Part shown: in pieces, positions 53,273-63,191 of the stretch
Layout of the letters: each line of letters opens with the position of its first letter
How positions within the stretch are numbered: position 1 is the first letter of the stretch
Assembly (NCBI RefSeq): GCF_030230605.1
Contig: NZ_JASPDO010000013.1
Span: 1-64,000, forward strand
Origin: Brevibacterium sp. UMB1308A
GTDB taxonomy: Bacteria > Actinomycetota > Actinomycetes > Actinomycetales > Brevibacteriaceae
Length of the DNA: 64,000 bases
Reading direction: 5' to 3'
Notes under the pieces: generated by a model
Database searches by the model: none
Told to the model about the DNA's origin: nothing
The model's input: only the letters and a program-made list of their open reading frames with translations
Made by a program: the position numbers and the translations under genes

Positions 53273-54460
53273 ATGAAAAAGTTGATCGCTTCGGTGTGTG
53301 TCGCCGGGCTAGTTTTCGCAAGTTTGTCGGGGTGTTCGTGGTTTGACCGTTCGGGTGTGGTGGTCAGTGAGGACGAATTCCGCATCACAGAAGATACTCT
53401 TTTTGCAACGCAGCTGAGCCCGATCTATCAGGAAATGGACACAGCGCCTGGCATTAACACAAGCTATTTGGTGACGTTTGATCGGGATGGCTCTGTTCAA
53501 GCGTTGAAGATTCACCCGATGGCAATTGGTGAGCCGATTTGGCAGGGTGACACTCTTGTCGCGGTGGATCGGAAGTATGACTATTTCGTGTCGGATCGGG
53601 TGGTCAAGGTTGACCATCCGAAGGTGGAAGTGATGACGAACATCGTTGCCAGTTCAACTACGGATGAGGTTTTTGCGCTGATGAATGATGGTGATACTGA
53701 GGATGGGTATAAGACGAGCGTTGAAACTTTGACTCAAGGAGGCCACACGACCACGAAACTCGACGGTGCTTACCTCATGACGTCGGAATGTGACGGCGTT
53801 TTGTATGGCATTGGTGATGCGGAAGGGCGTGTTGCCGCGCAAGCGCCGAAAGAACTAGGGGACAACGTAACAGCTTTGGTGCAGGCCACTGGAACGGCAA
53901 ACCATCAGGAACACGTCATTTCATATCAACGGACTCATGAAGGTGAAGGGTCGGCAACCCCATTACCGTGTTTCACCGATTCAATTGCGAACCTAGCATT
54001 AGACGTATCGGAACCTGACCGCCCGGTTACGCTTACTGGATCTGTGCGTGTGAGAAACGTTCGCGATGGGTCCCACCACGATGTAGTTCTGCGCAACCCC
54101 GACGGTACAAGGTACGAAACGTACATTGAGGCGCCGAACTACGATTTGAATAGTGTATCTGGGCGAAGCTTCAACTGGCTGAACAATGACGGAGTCTACT
54201 GGCGGACGAATATTGATACGGGTGTGACGGAGAAGTTGTTTCAGATTCAGGAGTCGGAACAGTTTTTTGCGGTTGGTAGCGTGGCCTTTTCTCCCGAGGG
54301 TATTCATATTATTGCTGAGCTTGAAGAGGGCACGGTGATTAAGTCGTTTAGTAAAAAGGATGGGTCGTTAATTCGGACACTGGAGGTTCCAGGGTTTGAC
54401 ACGATCACGGCCCGTACTCGGCAACACTGGACCTTAGCGGTTTCACCACACGTGCCATGA
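53273..54460 (+). CDS. Lipoprotein with beta-propeller-like repeats
   Basis: 395 aa. The signal sequence MKKLIASVCVAGLVFASLSG is followed by the lipobox cysteine (Cys21). The mature part is beta-rich, with WD/TolB-like blades recognisable in places: SYLVTFDRDGSVQALKI, VFALMNDGDTEDGY and, most clearly, VAFSPEGIHIIAELEEGTVI. It would sit on the outer face of the membrane, where a sensor kinase could read it. No family name can be given. The stop overlaps the response-regulator ATG (ATGA). Codon use is less GC-rich than in neighbours. Confidence 0.7.
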   Translation: MKKLIASVCVAGLVFASLSGCSWFDRSGVVVSEDEFRITEDTLFATQLSPIYQEMDTAPGINTSYLVTFDRDGSVQALKIHPMAIGEPIWQGDTLVAVDRKYDYFVSDRVVKVDHPKVEVMTNIVASSTTDEVFALMNDGDTEDGYKTSVETLTQGGHTTTKLDGAYLMTSECDGVLYGIGDAEGRVAAQAPKELGDNVTALVQATGTANHQEHVISYQRTHEGEGSATPLPCFTDSIANLALDVSEPDRPVTLTGSVRVRNVRDGSHHDVVLRNPDGTRYETYIEAPNYDLNSVSGRSFNWLNNDGVYWRTNIDTGVTEKLFQIQESEQFFAVGSVAFSPEGIHIIAELEEGTVIKSFSKKDGSLIRTLEVPGFDTITARTRQHWTLAVSPHVP

Positions 54461-55098
54461 CAAACGTACTTTTGTGTGATGACGACTCGTGGGCACTGAG
54501 AGGTCTTGAACACGTGCTTAGCGAGGCTCAAGGCTTCACCGTGGTGGGTTCGGCAAGACAAGGCGAGGATGCAGTAGCCCTCGCCCGTGAATTACGTCCG
54601 GACACAGTCCTCATGGACATTTCCATGCCACCGGGAATCAGCGGAATCACCGCAACCGCACAGATCCTTGCAAACAACCCCAACCAAACTGTGGTGGCAC
54701 TGACCACCACTGCCTCCGGTCCAGGCATACGTCACATGCTCGAATCCGGGGCAGTAGCCGTCATGAACAAATCACTTCCACCTGAACGCTTTGTCGACGT
54801 ACTAAAGCACATCGTCCACGATGAACCAGCCCGCTACCTAGCCACCCTGCGCGAAGACCTGATCCTGACCCGACCAGACCCTTCAGCGCCACTGACAGAA
54901 AAACTCACCCAAAAAGAAGAAGAAATCCTCCTTCTCCTGTGCGACGGACTGACCTATACAGACATCGCCAAACGAGAACACTGCTCCGTGGCGACCGTTC
55001 GCACACATGCCGAACGGCTCCGAACCAAACTACACGCTCAAAGCGTCAGTCAGCTGATACTCCGGGCAATCCAACACAAAATCTATATTCCAAAGTGA
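54457..55098 (+). CDS. NarL-type response regulator of the surface-protein cluster
   Basis: 213 aa. The receiver has the acidic triad Asp8-Asp10 (LLCDDDSW), phospho-acceptor Asp54 (TVLMDISMPPG), a Thr-rich switch (VALTTTASG) and the conserved Lys in MNKSLPPE. The C-terminal LuxR-type HTH is LTQKEEEILLLLCDGLTYTD, then SVATVRTHAERLR. All key residues are intact. It is translationally coupled to the lipoprotein and is the likely partner of the divergent kinase at 51523-52755. Confidence 0.88.
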   Translation: MTNVLLCDDDSWALRGLEHVLSEAQGFTVVGSARQGEDAVALARELRPDTVLMDISMPPGISGITATAQILANNPNQTVVALTTTASGPGIRHMLESGAVAVMNKSLPPERFVDVLKHIVHDEPARYLATLREDLILTRPDPSAPLTEKLTQKEEEILLLLCDGLTYTDIAKREHCSVATVRTHAERLRTKLHAQSVSQLILRAIQHKIYIPK

Positions 55099-55151
55099 GG
55101 CACAACCCAGCCCACACGGCACGCAAGGCGCTGACACCTCGGCAAGACACC

Positions 55152-56762
55152 TCACAAACCGAACACCCACGTCAGCAACGTCATGGACGCCAGCGTAATG
55201 AGCACGATACCGATCAGGTTGAGCCAGATACCACCTCGAACCATCTGCCCGATCGTCACATAACCCGAACCGTACGCAACAGCGTTTGGCGGTGTGGCCA
55301 CGGGCAGCATGAACGCACACGTCGCAGCCAACGCAACCGGTGCGGCGAACAACAGGACATTGACGTCCATACCCATTGCAATACCAGCAGCCACCGGAAT
55401 GAACGTAGCACCGGTCGCAGTGTTTGACGTCAGCTCGGTAAGGAACAAAATTGCACCCGCAAGCACCGCAATGACAAGGATCAGTGGCACCCCAGCCATT
55501 CCTGCTGCCATGTCTCCAATTACCTTGGTGAGCCCGGACTTTTCAAACATGCTCGACAACGCAAGTCCACCACCGAACAACAACAGCACATCCCACGGCA
55601 GTTCCTTAGCGCTCTGCCAGTCCAGGAGCTTCACGCCTCTTTCCGCCCCCGCAGGAAGCAAGAACAGCAACAGGCCACTGGCCATAGCAATACCTGCATC
55701 ATCAATAGGCGGTTTTTCAAAAACAAGCGGAATCGTAATCCACGCGAGCGCTGTCAGGATGAAGACGCCCAACATCCGCATTTCACCAGAAGAAATAGGG
55801 CCCAGCCGGTCGAGCTCTTTGCGGATGAGCTCGTTGCCACCAGGAATCTCGGAAATCTCTGGTTTGAACAGCACCTTGACCAGCAGAAACCACGTGATTA
55901 CCAAGAAGACAGCAGAAACGGGAACACCGACAGCCATCCAGCCCACAAAGCTGATGGACACTCCTTGAGTCTCCGCCATATATCCGGCTAGGAACGTGTT
56001 AGGCGGAGTGCCGATCAGCGTCCCAAGCGATCCCAACGACGCGGCATATGCAATACCGAGCATCAGCGCAGTACCAAATTTTGATTGAACGACATCCGTC
56101 ACTGAGGTGGTTGACGACTTGCCGGTGGCCTCGTTTACCAGCGTGAGTACTGACATTCCGATGGGTAGCATCATGACGGCCGTTGCGGTGTTCGACACCC
56201 ACATGGACAAGAACGCGGTCGCGATCATGAACCCTGCGATCATCGCGCCGGGACTGTTAGGCATGATCCGCAAAACACCCAACGCAATTCGCCGGTGCAG
56301 ATTCCACCGTTGCATGGCAAGCGCAATGAAGAATCCGCCCATGAACAGGAAGATCGTTGCGTTTCCGTACGAGGCACCAACCTGGCTGAACGTGAGAGGC
56401 TTGGGCTCTGCGCCGTCCTCAGCGATGGGTTGTGCGAAAAGCGGGAACGCAACGAGTGGCACCAACGCAGTTGCTGGAATTGGAATTGCTTCCGTCATCC
56501 ACCAGGTAGCCATGAGCCCTGCGATCGCAGCGGTCAAACGTGCATTGTGACCCACAGTTTCAGGGAGAAGAAACCACAGGGCTAGAGCAATAACGAGTCC
56601 AATAGAAAAACCCGCCCAGCGAAATGCGTTCGTCTTAGAGGGAATCCCGGTTGCGCGTTCACCAGGGGACTTGTAATCAACTTCACGACCCTTGTCAGGG
56701 TCTGGACGCAGATCGTCCAGGTAGTCGGGCATGTTATGAGAGTTCGAATCTGGAGTGTGCAT
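55152..56762 (-). CDS. DASS-family anion:sodium symporter (dicarboxylate transporter type)
   Basis: 536 aa, about 11-12 membrane helices. The two Ser-Asn-Thr substrate/sodium motifs of this family are present: MWVSNTATAVMMLP and LTELTSNTATGATFIP. LIGTPPNTFLAGY and the C-terminal MLPVATPPNAVAYGSG match SdcS/CitT-type carriers, which take up succinate, malate or related anions. The N-terminal ~45 residues are hydrophilic. The start is uncertain: no good RBS precedes the ATG at 56762, and downstream ATGs are possible. No regulator is adjacent on the same strand. Confidence 0.85.
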   Translation of the reverse strand: MHTPDSNSHNMPDYLDDLRPDPDKGREVDYKSPGERATGIPSKTNAFRWAGFSIGLVIALALWFLLPETVGHNARLTAAIAGLMATWWMTEAIPIPATALVPLVAFPLFAQPIAEDGAEPKPLTFSQVGASYGNATIFLFMGGFFIALAMQRWNLHRRIALGVLRIMPNSPGAMIAGFMIATAFLSMWVSNTATAVMMLPIGMSVLTLVNEATGKSSTTSVTDVVQSKFGTALMLGIAYAASLGSLGTLIGTPPNTFLAGYMAETQGVSISFVGWMAVGVPVSAVFLVITWFLLVKVLFKPEISEIPGGNELIRKELDRLGPISSGEMRMLGVFILTALAWITIPLVFEKPPIDDAGIAMASGLLLFLLPAGAERGVKLLDWQSAKELPWDVLLLFGGGLALSSMFEKSGLTKVIGDMAAGMAGVPLILVIAVLAGAILFLTELTSNTATGATFIPVAAGIAMGMDVNVLLFAAPVALAATCAFMLPVATPPNAVAYGSGYVTIGQMVRGGIWLNLIGIVLITLASMTLLTWVFGL

Positions 56763-56870
56763 ATGAATCAGCCATTTCCAAACCACTAGAAAACACTTCG
56801 TTGTGTGCAACACACCTTACACAAGTTTCCTTGATTTGAACGTGTGTCCCGCTGTGCGAGTTCAACAGTT

Positions 56871-57755
56871 TCAAGCCTTGCGGACAGAGGGTGGCAACGT
56901 GGGGAGTGATAAGAAACCCACCGTGGCCAAGGTGAGGAGAATTCCTAAGAACTGGAGGAGCGTGGGACGCTCTGTTAGCACGACCATACCCAACACCACC
57001 GCTGACATTGGTTGGACCAACAACAGTGAAGCTGCGGTATCCGCACTCACATCTGCGCTGCCACGGCCAATGAGCACAAACGCCAAGAACTGTCCTAGCA
57101 TGGCGGTCGCAATGAGCAAGACCCACGCTGTACCATCAAGGCCAAAGTTCAACGGCTGTACTACCGGAGCCACCGTGGCGATAACGACCACTGAGCCAAA
57201 GGTCCCCAGCGCGACTGGCGTAAACATTCGCCTGCGATCATGCAAAGATGCCACCCTGTTGCAATATAAATACCCGGCAAAAAACACGCCCGCCAGAATC
57301 CCGCACACCCCGCCACGTAACGGGTGTGGCCCAGTTGTGACCGAGGAGCCCAAACCGGCCGTGAGTGCAAGACCGGGCAGCATCACTGGAACACCCAAAA
57401 TGAACTTTTGCGCAACGGGAGCTCTATGGATCAGCCAGACAAGGAACGGGTAGACCACAACCTGGGCGCCAATGAGGACAGTGGCGATACTAGCGCCAGA
57501 GTCCAGAATCGCCTGATTGAACAACATATAGTCAAGGGCCAAAAACAGTCCGGACAGCAAACCAAACGTCCACTCAGTCCGGGAGAGTTTGCCAAACCGT
57601 ACCCGCTCAACCGCCCACGCCACTCCCAGCGGGAACATGGCGAAAAGGCACCGAAAGAATGCTCCGGTCACGGGTTCGGCTCCACTGAGCTTCAGCATTG
57701 TTGAGGCACCACCAGCCAAAACACACCCGATAATCAGAATAAGCACCGGCCTCAT
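56871..57755 (-). CDS. EamA/DMT-family transporter
   Basis: 294 aa, about ten membrane helices in two EamA repeats. The first begins RPVLILIIGCVLAGGASTMLKLSG, with FFRCLFAMFPLGVAWAVE, and the second has ALVLLVQPMSAVVLGMVV-like sequence (residues SLLLVQPMSAVVLGM). Drug/metabolite exporters of this family have varied substrates; none can be named. The ATG at 57753-57755 follows GAGG closely; the frame is open to 57812 but would overlap smc. Confidence 0.8.
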   Translation of the reverse strand: MRPVLILIIGCVLAGGASTMLKLSGAEPVTGAFFRCLFAMFPLGVAWAVERVRFGKLSRTEWTFGLLSGLFLALDYMLFNQAILDSGASIATVLIGAQVVVYPFLVWLIHRAPVAQKFILGVPVMLPGLALTAGLGSSVTTGPHPLRGGVCGILAGVFFAGYLYCNRVASLHDRRRMFTPVALGTFGSVVVIATVAPVVQPLNFGLDGTAWVLLIATAMLGQFLAFVLIGRGSADVSADTAASLLLVQPMSAVVLGMVVLTERPTLLQFLGILLTLATVGFLSLPTLPPSVRKA

Positions 57756-57792
57756 GCCTCGATGATCGCACACAACATAAAATAAGAAGGCT

Positions 57793-60700
57793 ATGTTCCT
57801 CAAAACACTCACGATGCGCGGGTTTAAGTCGTTTGCTCATGCGACGACTCTTGAACTCGAACCCGGTATCACGTGTGTTGTGGGACCCAACGGTTCTGGT
57901 AAGTCCAATGTGGTCGACGCCCTTGCCTGGGTGATGGGCGAACAAGGCGCCAAGAACCTACGTGGCGGCAAAATGGATGACGTCATCTTCGCAGGCACTG
58001 CCAAAAAACAGGGCCTGGGCCGCGCTGAAGTCAGCCTCACCATCGACAACACCGACGGCGCAATCCCCATCGACTACACAGAAGTCACCATCAGCCGAAC
58101 CCTCTTCCGCAGCGGCGGAAGCGAATACTCCGTCAACGGGGCACCCGCCCGCCTCCTCGACATTCAAGAACTCCTCAACGACTCCGGCCTGGGCAAAGAA
58201 ATGCACGTGATCGTGGGGCAAGGACGCCTCGACGAAATCCTGCACGCCGACCCTGAAACTCGACGCGGCTTCATCGAAGAAGCCGCCGGTGTACTCAAAC
58301 ACCGCCGCCGCAAAGACAAAGCGCTGCGTAAACTCACCGGCCTGCAGACCAACCTCGACAGGGTAGGGGACCTGCGACATGAACTGTCCAAACAGCTAGG
58401 GCCACTAGCCCGCCAGGCCAAAGCCGCCACACGCGCAGCCACGGTGCAAGCCCAACTCCGCGACGCAACAGCCCGACTCCTGGCAGACGACATCGTGCGC
58501 GTGCAAGCGAAACTCGAAGCCACGCACACAACAGAAGACGAAACAATCCGCCAGGAACTCGAAAACACTGTTGCCACCCTGGCAACCCACATCGAACAGT
58601 TCACCGCACGCGTGTCCCAACACGAAGCCCACACTGAACAGACCGAAAAAATGTTGGCACGCGTCACAAAAGCCGTGAGCAAAGCGAAAGCCCTGGCAGA
58701 ACGAGCCCGCGACCGCAACGAACTCCTCCTTTCTGTCCAGCCATCCACTCAGACCGGCGAAGACCCACGCGCACTTGAAAACCGCGCCGCCCACTACCTC
58801 CGCGAACGCGACACCGCACGCGAAGACCTAGAGCAACGCGAACAGAAACTCCAAGACGCACTCGAAAAGTGCCAACAAGCAGAACAAGAACTCGCCACAG
58901 CTAACGCGGAACTCGCCCAACAACGCGAACTCATCCGCACCCACCTCCGCGAACGCGCCAGCCTCGAGTCCGAAGCAACCGTCGCCACCCGCGCACTCGA
59001 GGAAGCCAAAAAAGAACTGGCGACGCTACAGGACCAACAGATTGACACCTCGGCGGAGGAAAAAGCACTCACCGAAGCCCAGACCCGCGCACGCCAACTT
59101 GAACACAGCGAAACCGACCTGGACTCCCAGCACGAAACCGCCAGCGCAGCCACCCAGAAGGCCCGCGACCACCTCACCAACGTGCGCGAAAACCTCGCCG
59201 AAGCCCGCACCAACCTTCGCCAAATCCAAGCCCGCATCGAAGCCCTCACGCTGGCCGCTACATTCGCATCCCACGACATCGGCGAAAGCGGAGTCGACGG
59301 AGTGGGCGGCCCCGTCGCCGAATCGCTCACCATCACCCCCGGCCACGAACCCCACGTGACCGCGGTGCTGGGTTCCCTCGCGACGGCAGTGGCTGTCGCG
59401 ACCATGGACACTGCCCAGCAGGTGCTCACGCAGTTTGACGGGGACGTTGACTTGGTGGTGTTAGGAGAGGACGCCGAGGTCGTTCCCACCTCCGCCCCTG
59501 AGGGCACCTCGCTGCGCGGCCCGGCAGGCGAACACCCGGTGCGGGAGTACGTGACGTCTGACTCCACGGTCATGAACAACCTCTTGGACCGCACGCTTGC
59601 AGGGGTATACGAAGCTCCGGACAGTACGACCGCCCACACGTGGATGCGCGAGCACCCCGCGTGTACGTTCGTGACTCCGAAGGGGGAAGTGTTCTCGCAA
59701 CACCGTATTCGGCGAGCAGGCGGCGAAGATTCTGCCCGCATGCAAGCAAAAGCGGAGCTTGAGAAAGCAGAACGCACGCAGGTGGAAGCGACCGAGGCGG
59801 TTGCGGCTTTGGAGAAGAACGAACAGACCGCGCAGGCAGAGTTCGAAAAGGCTCAAGCGGCTGAGAATGAAGCACTGGACGCGCTGTACGAGTCCGATGC
59901 GAAAATCATGGCGGCGCAAGCTGAGGTGACAAAAGCCGCCACGACACTTAACGACGTTCACGAACGCATCAGTGCCCGTGATTCGCGGATGAAAGTGCTC
60001 AAAGCACACATCGAAACCGCAACCCAGCGGGCACACGACGCTTCTGAAAAACTCAACAGCAACACGCAAAGCGTCGACACTGAACCGGACACCAGCGCTG
60101 TTGAGGCACTTACGGCTGAGCACCGTGAACTCAACGAAACAGTCATGGAACTGAAAGTTTCGGTGCGAGCCGCCGGGGACCGCGTCAAGTTTCTCACCGA
60201 TCGTGCTCAAGCACTGAACCGGCAGGCGGAACGTGAACGCGAAGCGCGCGAAAAAGCCAAAGAAGAAAAGGAACGGCGCGCACGCATGGCCCACGAGGCG
60301 AAAACCCTTGGCGAAACTGCGACGCAGCTGGCCGACCACTTTTCAGGTGTGGAAGAACGACTCACCGAACAGCTCACGGCGCTCAAACAACAACGGCACA
60401 CACACCGTGAGGAACTTGACCAAGCATATGAGCAACGCGCACAAGCCATGGAGAAACTGGCGCAACTCAAAGAAGCTCAACATGCTGCGAACCTCGCGCG
60501 TGAACGACACGTGTTGCAGCTGGAGGAACTCACCCGCAGGGCCAATGAAGAAGTTGGCCTAGGCGTGGAAAACCTCATCGAACAGTTTGGCCCCCACGTG
60601 CCCGTGCCTGTTGAGGGGGAGGACCCCGTGCCGTATGTACGGGCGGACATCCAAAAGATCGCCAAACAAGCCAAGAAGGAAATCACGGCAATTGGTGCGG

Positions 60701-61305
60701 TCAACCCGCTGGCGCTTGAAGAATACAACGCGCTCAAAGAACGGCACGACTACTTAGAAGCCCAGATCAACGACATTGAGAAATCCCGCGCGGAACTGTT
60801 GAAGCTCGTTGACGAAGTTGACGCGCACGTGCGTGATGTTTTCGCTGAAGCATTCGCAGACACCAAGCGCGAATTTGAGCGCATCTTCCAACGCCTGTTC
60901 CCCGGTGGTGAAGGCGAACTCACACTGACCGATCCGAACGACATGCTGACCACCGGCGTGGAAGTCTTTGCCCGGCCCGCGGGAAAACGTGTCAAACGGC
61001 TCTCGCTGCTCTCAGGTGGGGAGCGCTCGCTGGTGGCCGTGGCCATTCTGGTAGCGATCTTCAAAGCCCGCCCCTCACCGTTCTACGTCATGGACGAAGT
61101 CGAAGCAGCCCTAGACGACGTCAACCTGTCGCGCCTCCTTACCGTGTTCCAAGAACTGCAAGAAGCGTCGCAACTTATCGTCATCACTCACCAAAAGCGC
61201 ACCATGGAAATTGCAGACGCTCTCTACGGAGTGACCATGAGTGGGGACGGAATCTCGAAAGTCATCTCCCAAAAGCTCAGCCGGGAAACCACCTCGGCCC
61301 AGTGA
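57793..61305 (+). CDS. smc: Chromosome segregation protein SMC
   Basis: 1170 aa. The N-terminal ATPase part has Walker A GPNGSGKSN (31-39). Long coiled coils (about 165-495 and 640-1000) flank a hinge around residues 500-630. The C-terminal half has the signature LSGGERSLVAVAIL and Walker B FYVMDEVEAALDD. SMC with ScpAB organises and resolves chromosomes. TAAAAT lies 9 bases before the ATG and AGAAGG is close to it, so leadered or leaderless initiation cannot be decided. Codon choice in the coiled coil is strongly Arg/Glu/Ala based. Confidence 0.95.
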   Translation: MFLKTLTMRGFKSFAHATTLELEPGITCVVGPNGSGKSNVVDALAWVMGEQGAKNLRGGKMDDVIFAGTAKKQGLGRAEVSLTIDNTDGAIPIDYTEVTISRTLFRSGGSEYSVNGAPARLLDIQELLNDSGLGKEMHVIVGQGRLDEILHADPETRRGFIEEAAGVLKHRRRKDKALRKLTGLQTNLDRVGDLRHELSKQLGPLARQAKAATRAATVQAQLRDATARLLADDIVRVQAKLEATHTTEDETIRQELENTVATLATHIEQFTARVSQHEAHTEQTEKMLARVTKAVSKAKALAERARDRNELLLSVQPSTQTGEDPRALENRAAHYLRERDTAREDLEQREQKLQDALEKCQQAEQELATANAELAQQRELIRTHLRERASLESEATVATRALEEAKKELATLQDQQIDTSAEEKALTEAQTRARQLEHSETDLDSQHETASAATQKARDHLTNVRENLAEARTNLRQIQARIEALTLAATFASHDIGESGVDGVGGPVAESLTITPGHEPHVTAVLGSLATAVAVATMDTAQQVLTQFDGDVDLVVLGEDAEVVPTSAPEGTSLRGPAGEHPVREYVTSDSTVMNNLLDRTLAGVYEAPDSTTAHTWMREHPACTFVTPKGEVFSQHRIRRAGGEDSARMQAKAELEKAERTQVEATEAVAALEKNEQTAQAEFEKAQAAENEALDALYESDAKIMAAQAEVTKAATTLNDVHERISARDSRMKVLKAHIETATQRAHDASEKLNSNTQSVDTEPDTSAVEALTAEHRELNETVMELKVSVRAAGDRVKFLTDRAQALNRQAEREREAREKAKEEKERRARMAHEAKTLGETATQLADHFSGVEERLTEQLTALKQQRHTHREELDQAYEQRAQAMEKLAQLKEAQHAANLARERHVLQLEELTRRANEEVGLGVENLIEQFGPHVPVPVEGEDPVPYVRADIQKIAKQAKKEITAIGAVNPLALEEYNALKERHDYLEAQINDIEKSRAELLKLVDEVDAHVRDVFAEAFADTKREFERIFQRLFPGGEGELTLTDPNDMLTTGVEVFARPAGKRVKRLSLLSGGERSLVAVAILVAIFKARPSPFYVMDEVEAALDDVNLSRLLTVFQELQEASQLIVITHQKRTMEIADALYGVTMSGDGISKVISQKLSRETTSAQ

Positions 61306-61477
61306 CGTTGAGTGTGACCTGGGTCGCCCATACCGCTGTTCTGACACCGAAATGTTGAGCCGTTGTAATAAAGTGGGTTGGTTCGTGACAGATTTGTTAA
61401 CCGCCCCTACCAGGTGACACAGACGTCAACCTATAAACTTGAGTGGTCAGTGATTCGAAGGGAGCGGTTGCCTCGAA

Positions 61478-61504
61478 ATGAGAAATCAGGTGCGACGTAC
61501 ATGA
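61478..61504 (+). CDS. Eight-codon upstream ORF overlapping the next start
   Basis: ATG at 61478 opens MRNQVRRT and stops at TGA 61502-61504, overlapping the ATG at 61501 as ATGA. GGGAG lies 12 bases upstream. It could couple translation of the membrane protein that follows. Short length makes chance possible. Confidence 0.25.
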   Translation: MRNQVRRT

Positions 61505-61881
61505 GTGGTTTCATCGTCGTCCTTTTGGGGCTCGGCATTACCGTTGGAATCGGTCTTGTCATCGTTATCCTTGTCGCCATGTCCGCTTCTGGACAAAACA
61601 AACAGGCACACACACCGCAACGCTTCCGCCTCCCCGCAGAATTCTTAGGACACGACAAATCCGTCTACGGGTTCTTTGGCCATGACGACGACCACTCGCA
61701 CCTGGCCACCCGCGAACAGGCCGCCGTCACCGCGATGCGCGACGAGTCCTACATTCTGCACCCGCAACCCCGCCGCCATGCCGCCCCGTCGCTCTTCACT
61801 CTGCGACCTCGGACCCGGCACTGGAAAGTACCTGCCACCGGAACGGGCATGCGCACTGCCTTCCACCTGCTGTTCCGGTAA
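61501..61881 (+). CDS. Small membrane-anchored hypothetical protein
   Basis: 126 aa. One N-terminal membrane helix (SGFIVVLLGLGITVGIGLVI and following, about residues 2-30) is followed by a basic, His/Arg/Pro-rich cytoplasmic part with a HDDDHSH cluster. I do not recognise the family. The frame is open to 61378, but the ATG at 61501 begins the membrane helix and has AGGTG 9 bases upstream. A possible -10 box (TATAAA) lies near 61432. It stands between smc and ftsY. Confidence 0.6.
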   Translation: MSGFIVVLLGLGITVGIGLVIVILVAMSASGQNKQAHTPQRFRLPAEFLGHDKSVYGFFGHDDDHSHLATREQAAVTAMRDESYILHPQPRRHAAPSLFTLRPRTRHWKVPATGTGMRTAFHLLFR

Positions 61882-61982
61882 CTCACCCGCGCGCCGCCCG
61901 CGCACTTCATAGCGCGCCGCCTGATTCTTGATCCGCAACGTAACCGTTTATTGTGGTGTGTGAGCACGGATAGGAGTTGATT

Positions 61983-63110
61983 GTGGATTTACAGGCGCAG
62001 ATTGTTTACGGGATTCTGGGGCTCGTAGTCCTTGTTGCGCTGGGGCTGTTTTTCCTGGTCCCACGGAAACCAAAGAAACCCGAACACACGCTTCCTGATG
62101 ACACCACAGGCAGCACCCAAGTCGCACCCGCGCCGGAGGAACCCGCCCAGGACGAACCACCTCGGGAAGTTCCCACCGAACCTACAACGCGACTAGCCAA
62201 ACTGCGCAACCGGCTTGCCAAATCAAACAACGCGATGGGCCGTGGCCTGCTGGCCCTGCTATCGCGTGACACTCTGGATGAAGCCACGTGGGAAGAAATC
62301 GAAGACACCCTGATCGTCGCGGATCTGGGGGTAGACACGGCAACGGAACTTGTCGACAACCTGCGTGAACGCGTCCGCGTTTTGGGCACCCGCGACCTGT
62401 CCACCGTGCGTGCGCTTCTGCGTGAAGAACTCATCAAGGTCGTGGACCCCACTATGGACCGCACCCTGCGCACCGAAACCGGTGGCGACGAACCTTCGGT
62501 GGTGCTGGTTGTTGGTGTGAACGGGGCAGGTAAGACCACCACGGTGGGCAAGATCGCGCGTGTGTTGGTCGCCTCGGACAAGACCGTGTTGCTGGGTGCT
62601 GCTGACACATTCCGCGCCGCCGCTGCTGAACAGCTCACCACGTGGGGTGAACGCGTGGGCGTTGAAACCGTGCGAGGGCCCGAAGGTTCCGACCCCGCAT
62701 CCGTTGCCTACAGTGCTGTTGAACGCGGCCTGAAAGATAACGTGGACGTCGTGCTCATCGACACGGCGGGCCGTCTGCAGAACAAAAAGGGCCTCATGGA
62801 CGAACTTGGCAAGGTCAAGAAAGTGGCCACCCGTCCGCTGGGGGAGGGGCACGAACTGGATGAAGTGCTCCTGGTTCTTGACGCCACCACCGGGCAGAAC
62901 GGTATGCAGCAGGCCAAGGTTTTCGCCGAGGTCGTAAATGTTTCTGGGATCGTTCTCACCAAGTTGGACGGGACTGCCAAGGGTGGGATTGTGGTGGCCG
63001 TGCAACGCGAACTGGGCGTGCCCGTCAAGCTGGTCGGCCTGGGTGAAGGGGCTGACGACCTCGCACCGTTCGTTGTTGAAGACTTTGTTGATGCGCTCCT
63101 TGAGGACTAG
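61983..63110 (+). CDS. ftsY: Signal recognition particle receptor FtsY
   Basis: 375 aa. An N-terminal membrane helix (about residues 8-27), a Pro/Glu-rich linker, then the NG domain: N helices from about 72, G1 GVNGAGKTTTVGK (178-190), DTFRAAAAEQL, DTAGRLQNKKGL and the TKLDGTAKGG motif. It docks SRP-bound ribosomes at the membrane. The GTG at 61983 follows AGGAG by 7 bases; the TTG at 61977 is too close to it. The partner ffh follows. Confidence 0.95.
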   Translation: MDLQAQIVYGILGLVVLVALGLFFLVPRKPKKPEHTLPDDTTGSTQVAPAPEEPAQDEPPREVPTEPTTRLAKLRNRLAKSNNAMGRGLLALLSRDTLDEATWEEIEDTLIVADLGVDTATELVDNLRERVRVLGTRDLSTVRALLREELIKVVDPTMDRTLRTETGGDEPSVVLVVGVNGAGKTTTVGKIARVLVASDKTVLLGAADTFRAAAAEQLTTWGERVGVETVRGPEGSDPASVAYSAVERGLKDNVDVVLIDTAGRLQNKKGLMDELGKVKKVATRPLGEGHELDEVLLVLDATTGQNGMQQAKVFAEVVNVSGIVLTKLDGTAKGGIVVAVQRELGVPVKLVGLGEGADDLAPFVVEDFVDALLED

Positions 63111-63191
63111 CCGAGGTCGTGCATTTCCGGGCGTGTCTGCCTGGTTGGTATCCTAAGAGACTGACGAAACCACCGACGAAAGCAAATCTAC

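Noticed and set aside
58794-59777. 327-codon minus-strand ORF opposite smc
   Set aside because: Ser/Ala/Cys/Arg-rich antisense reading of the SMC coiled coil.
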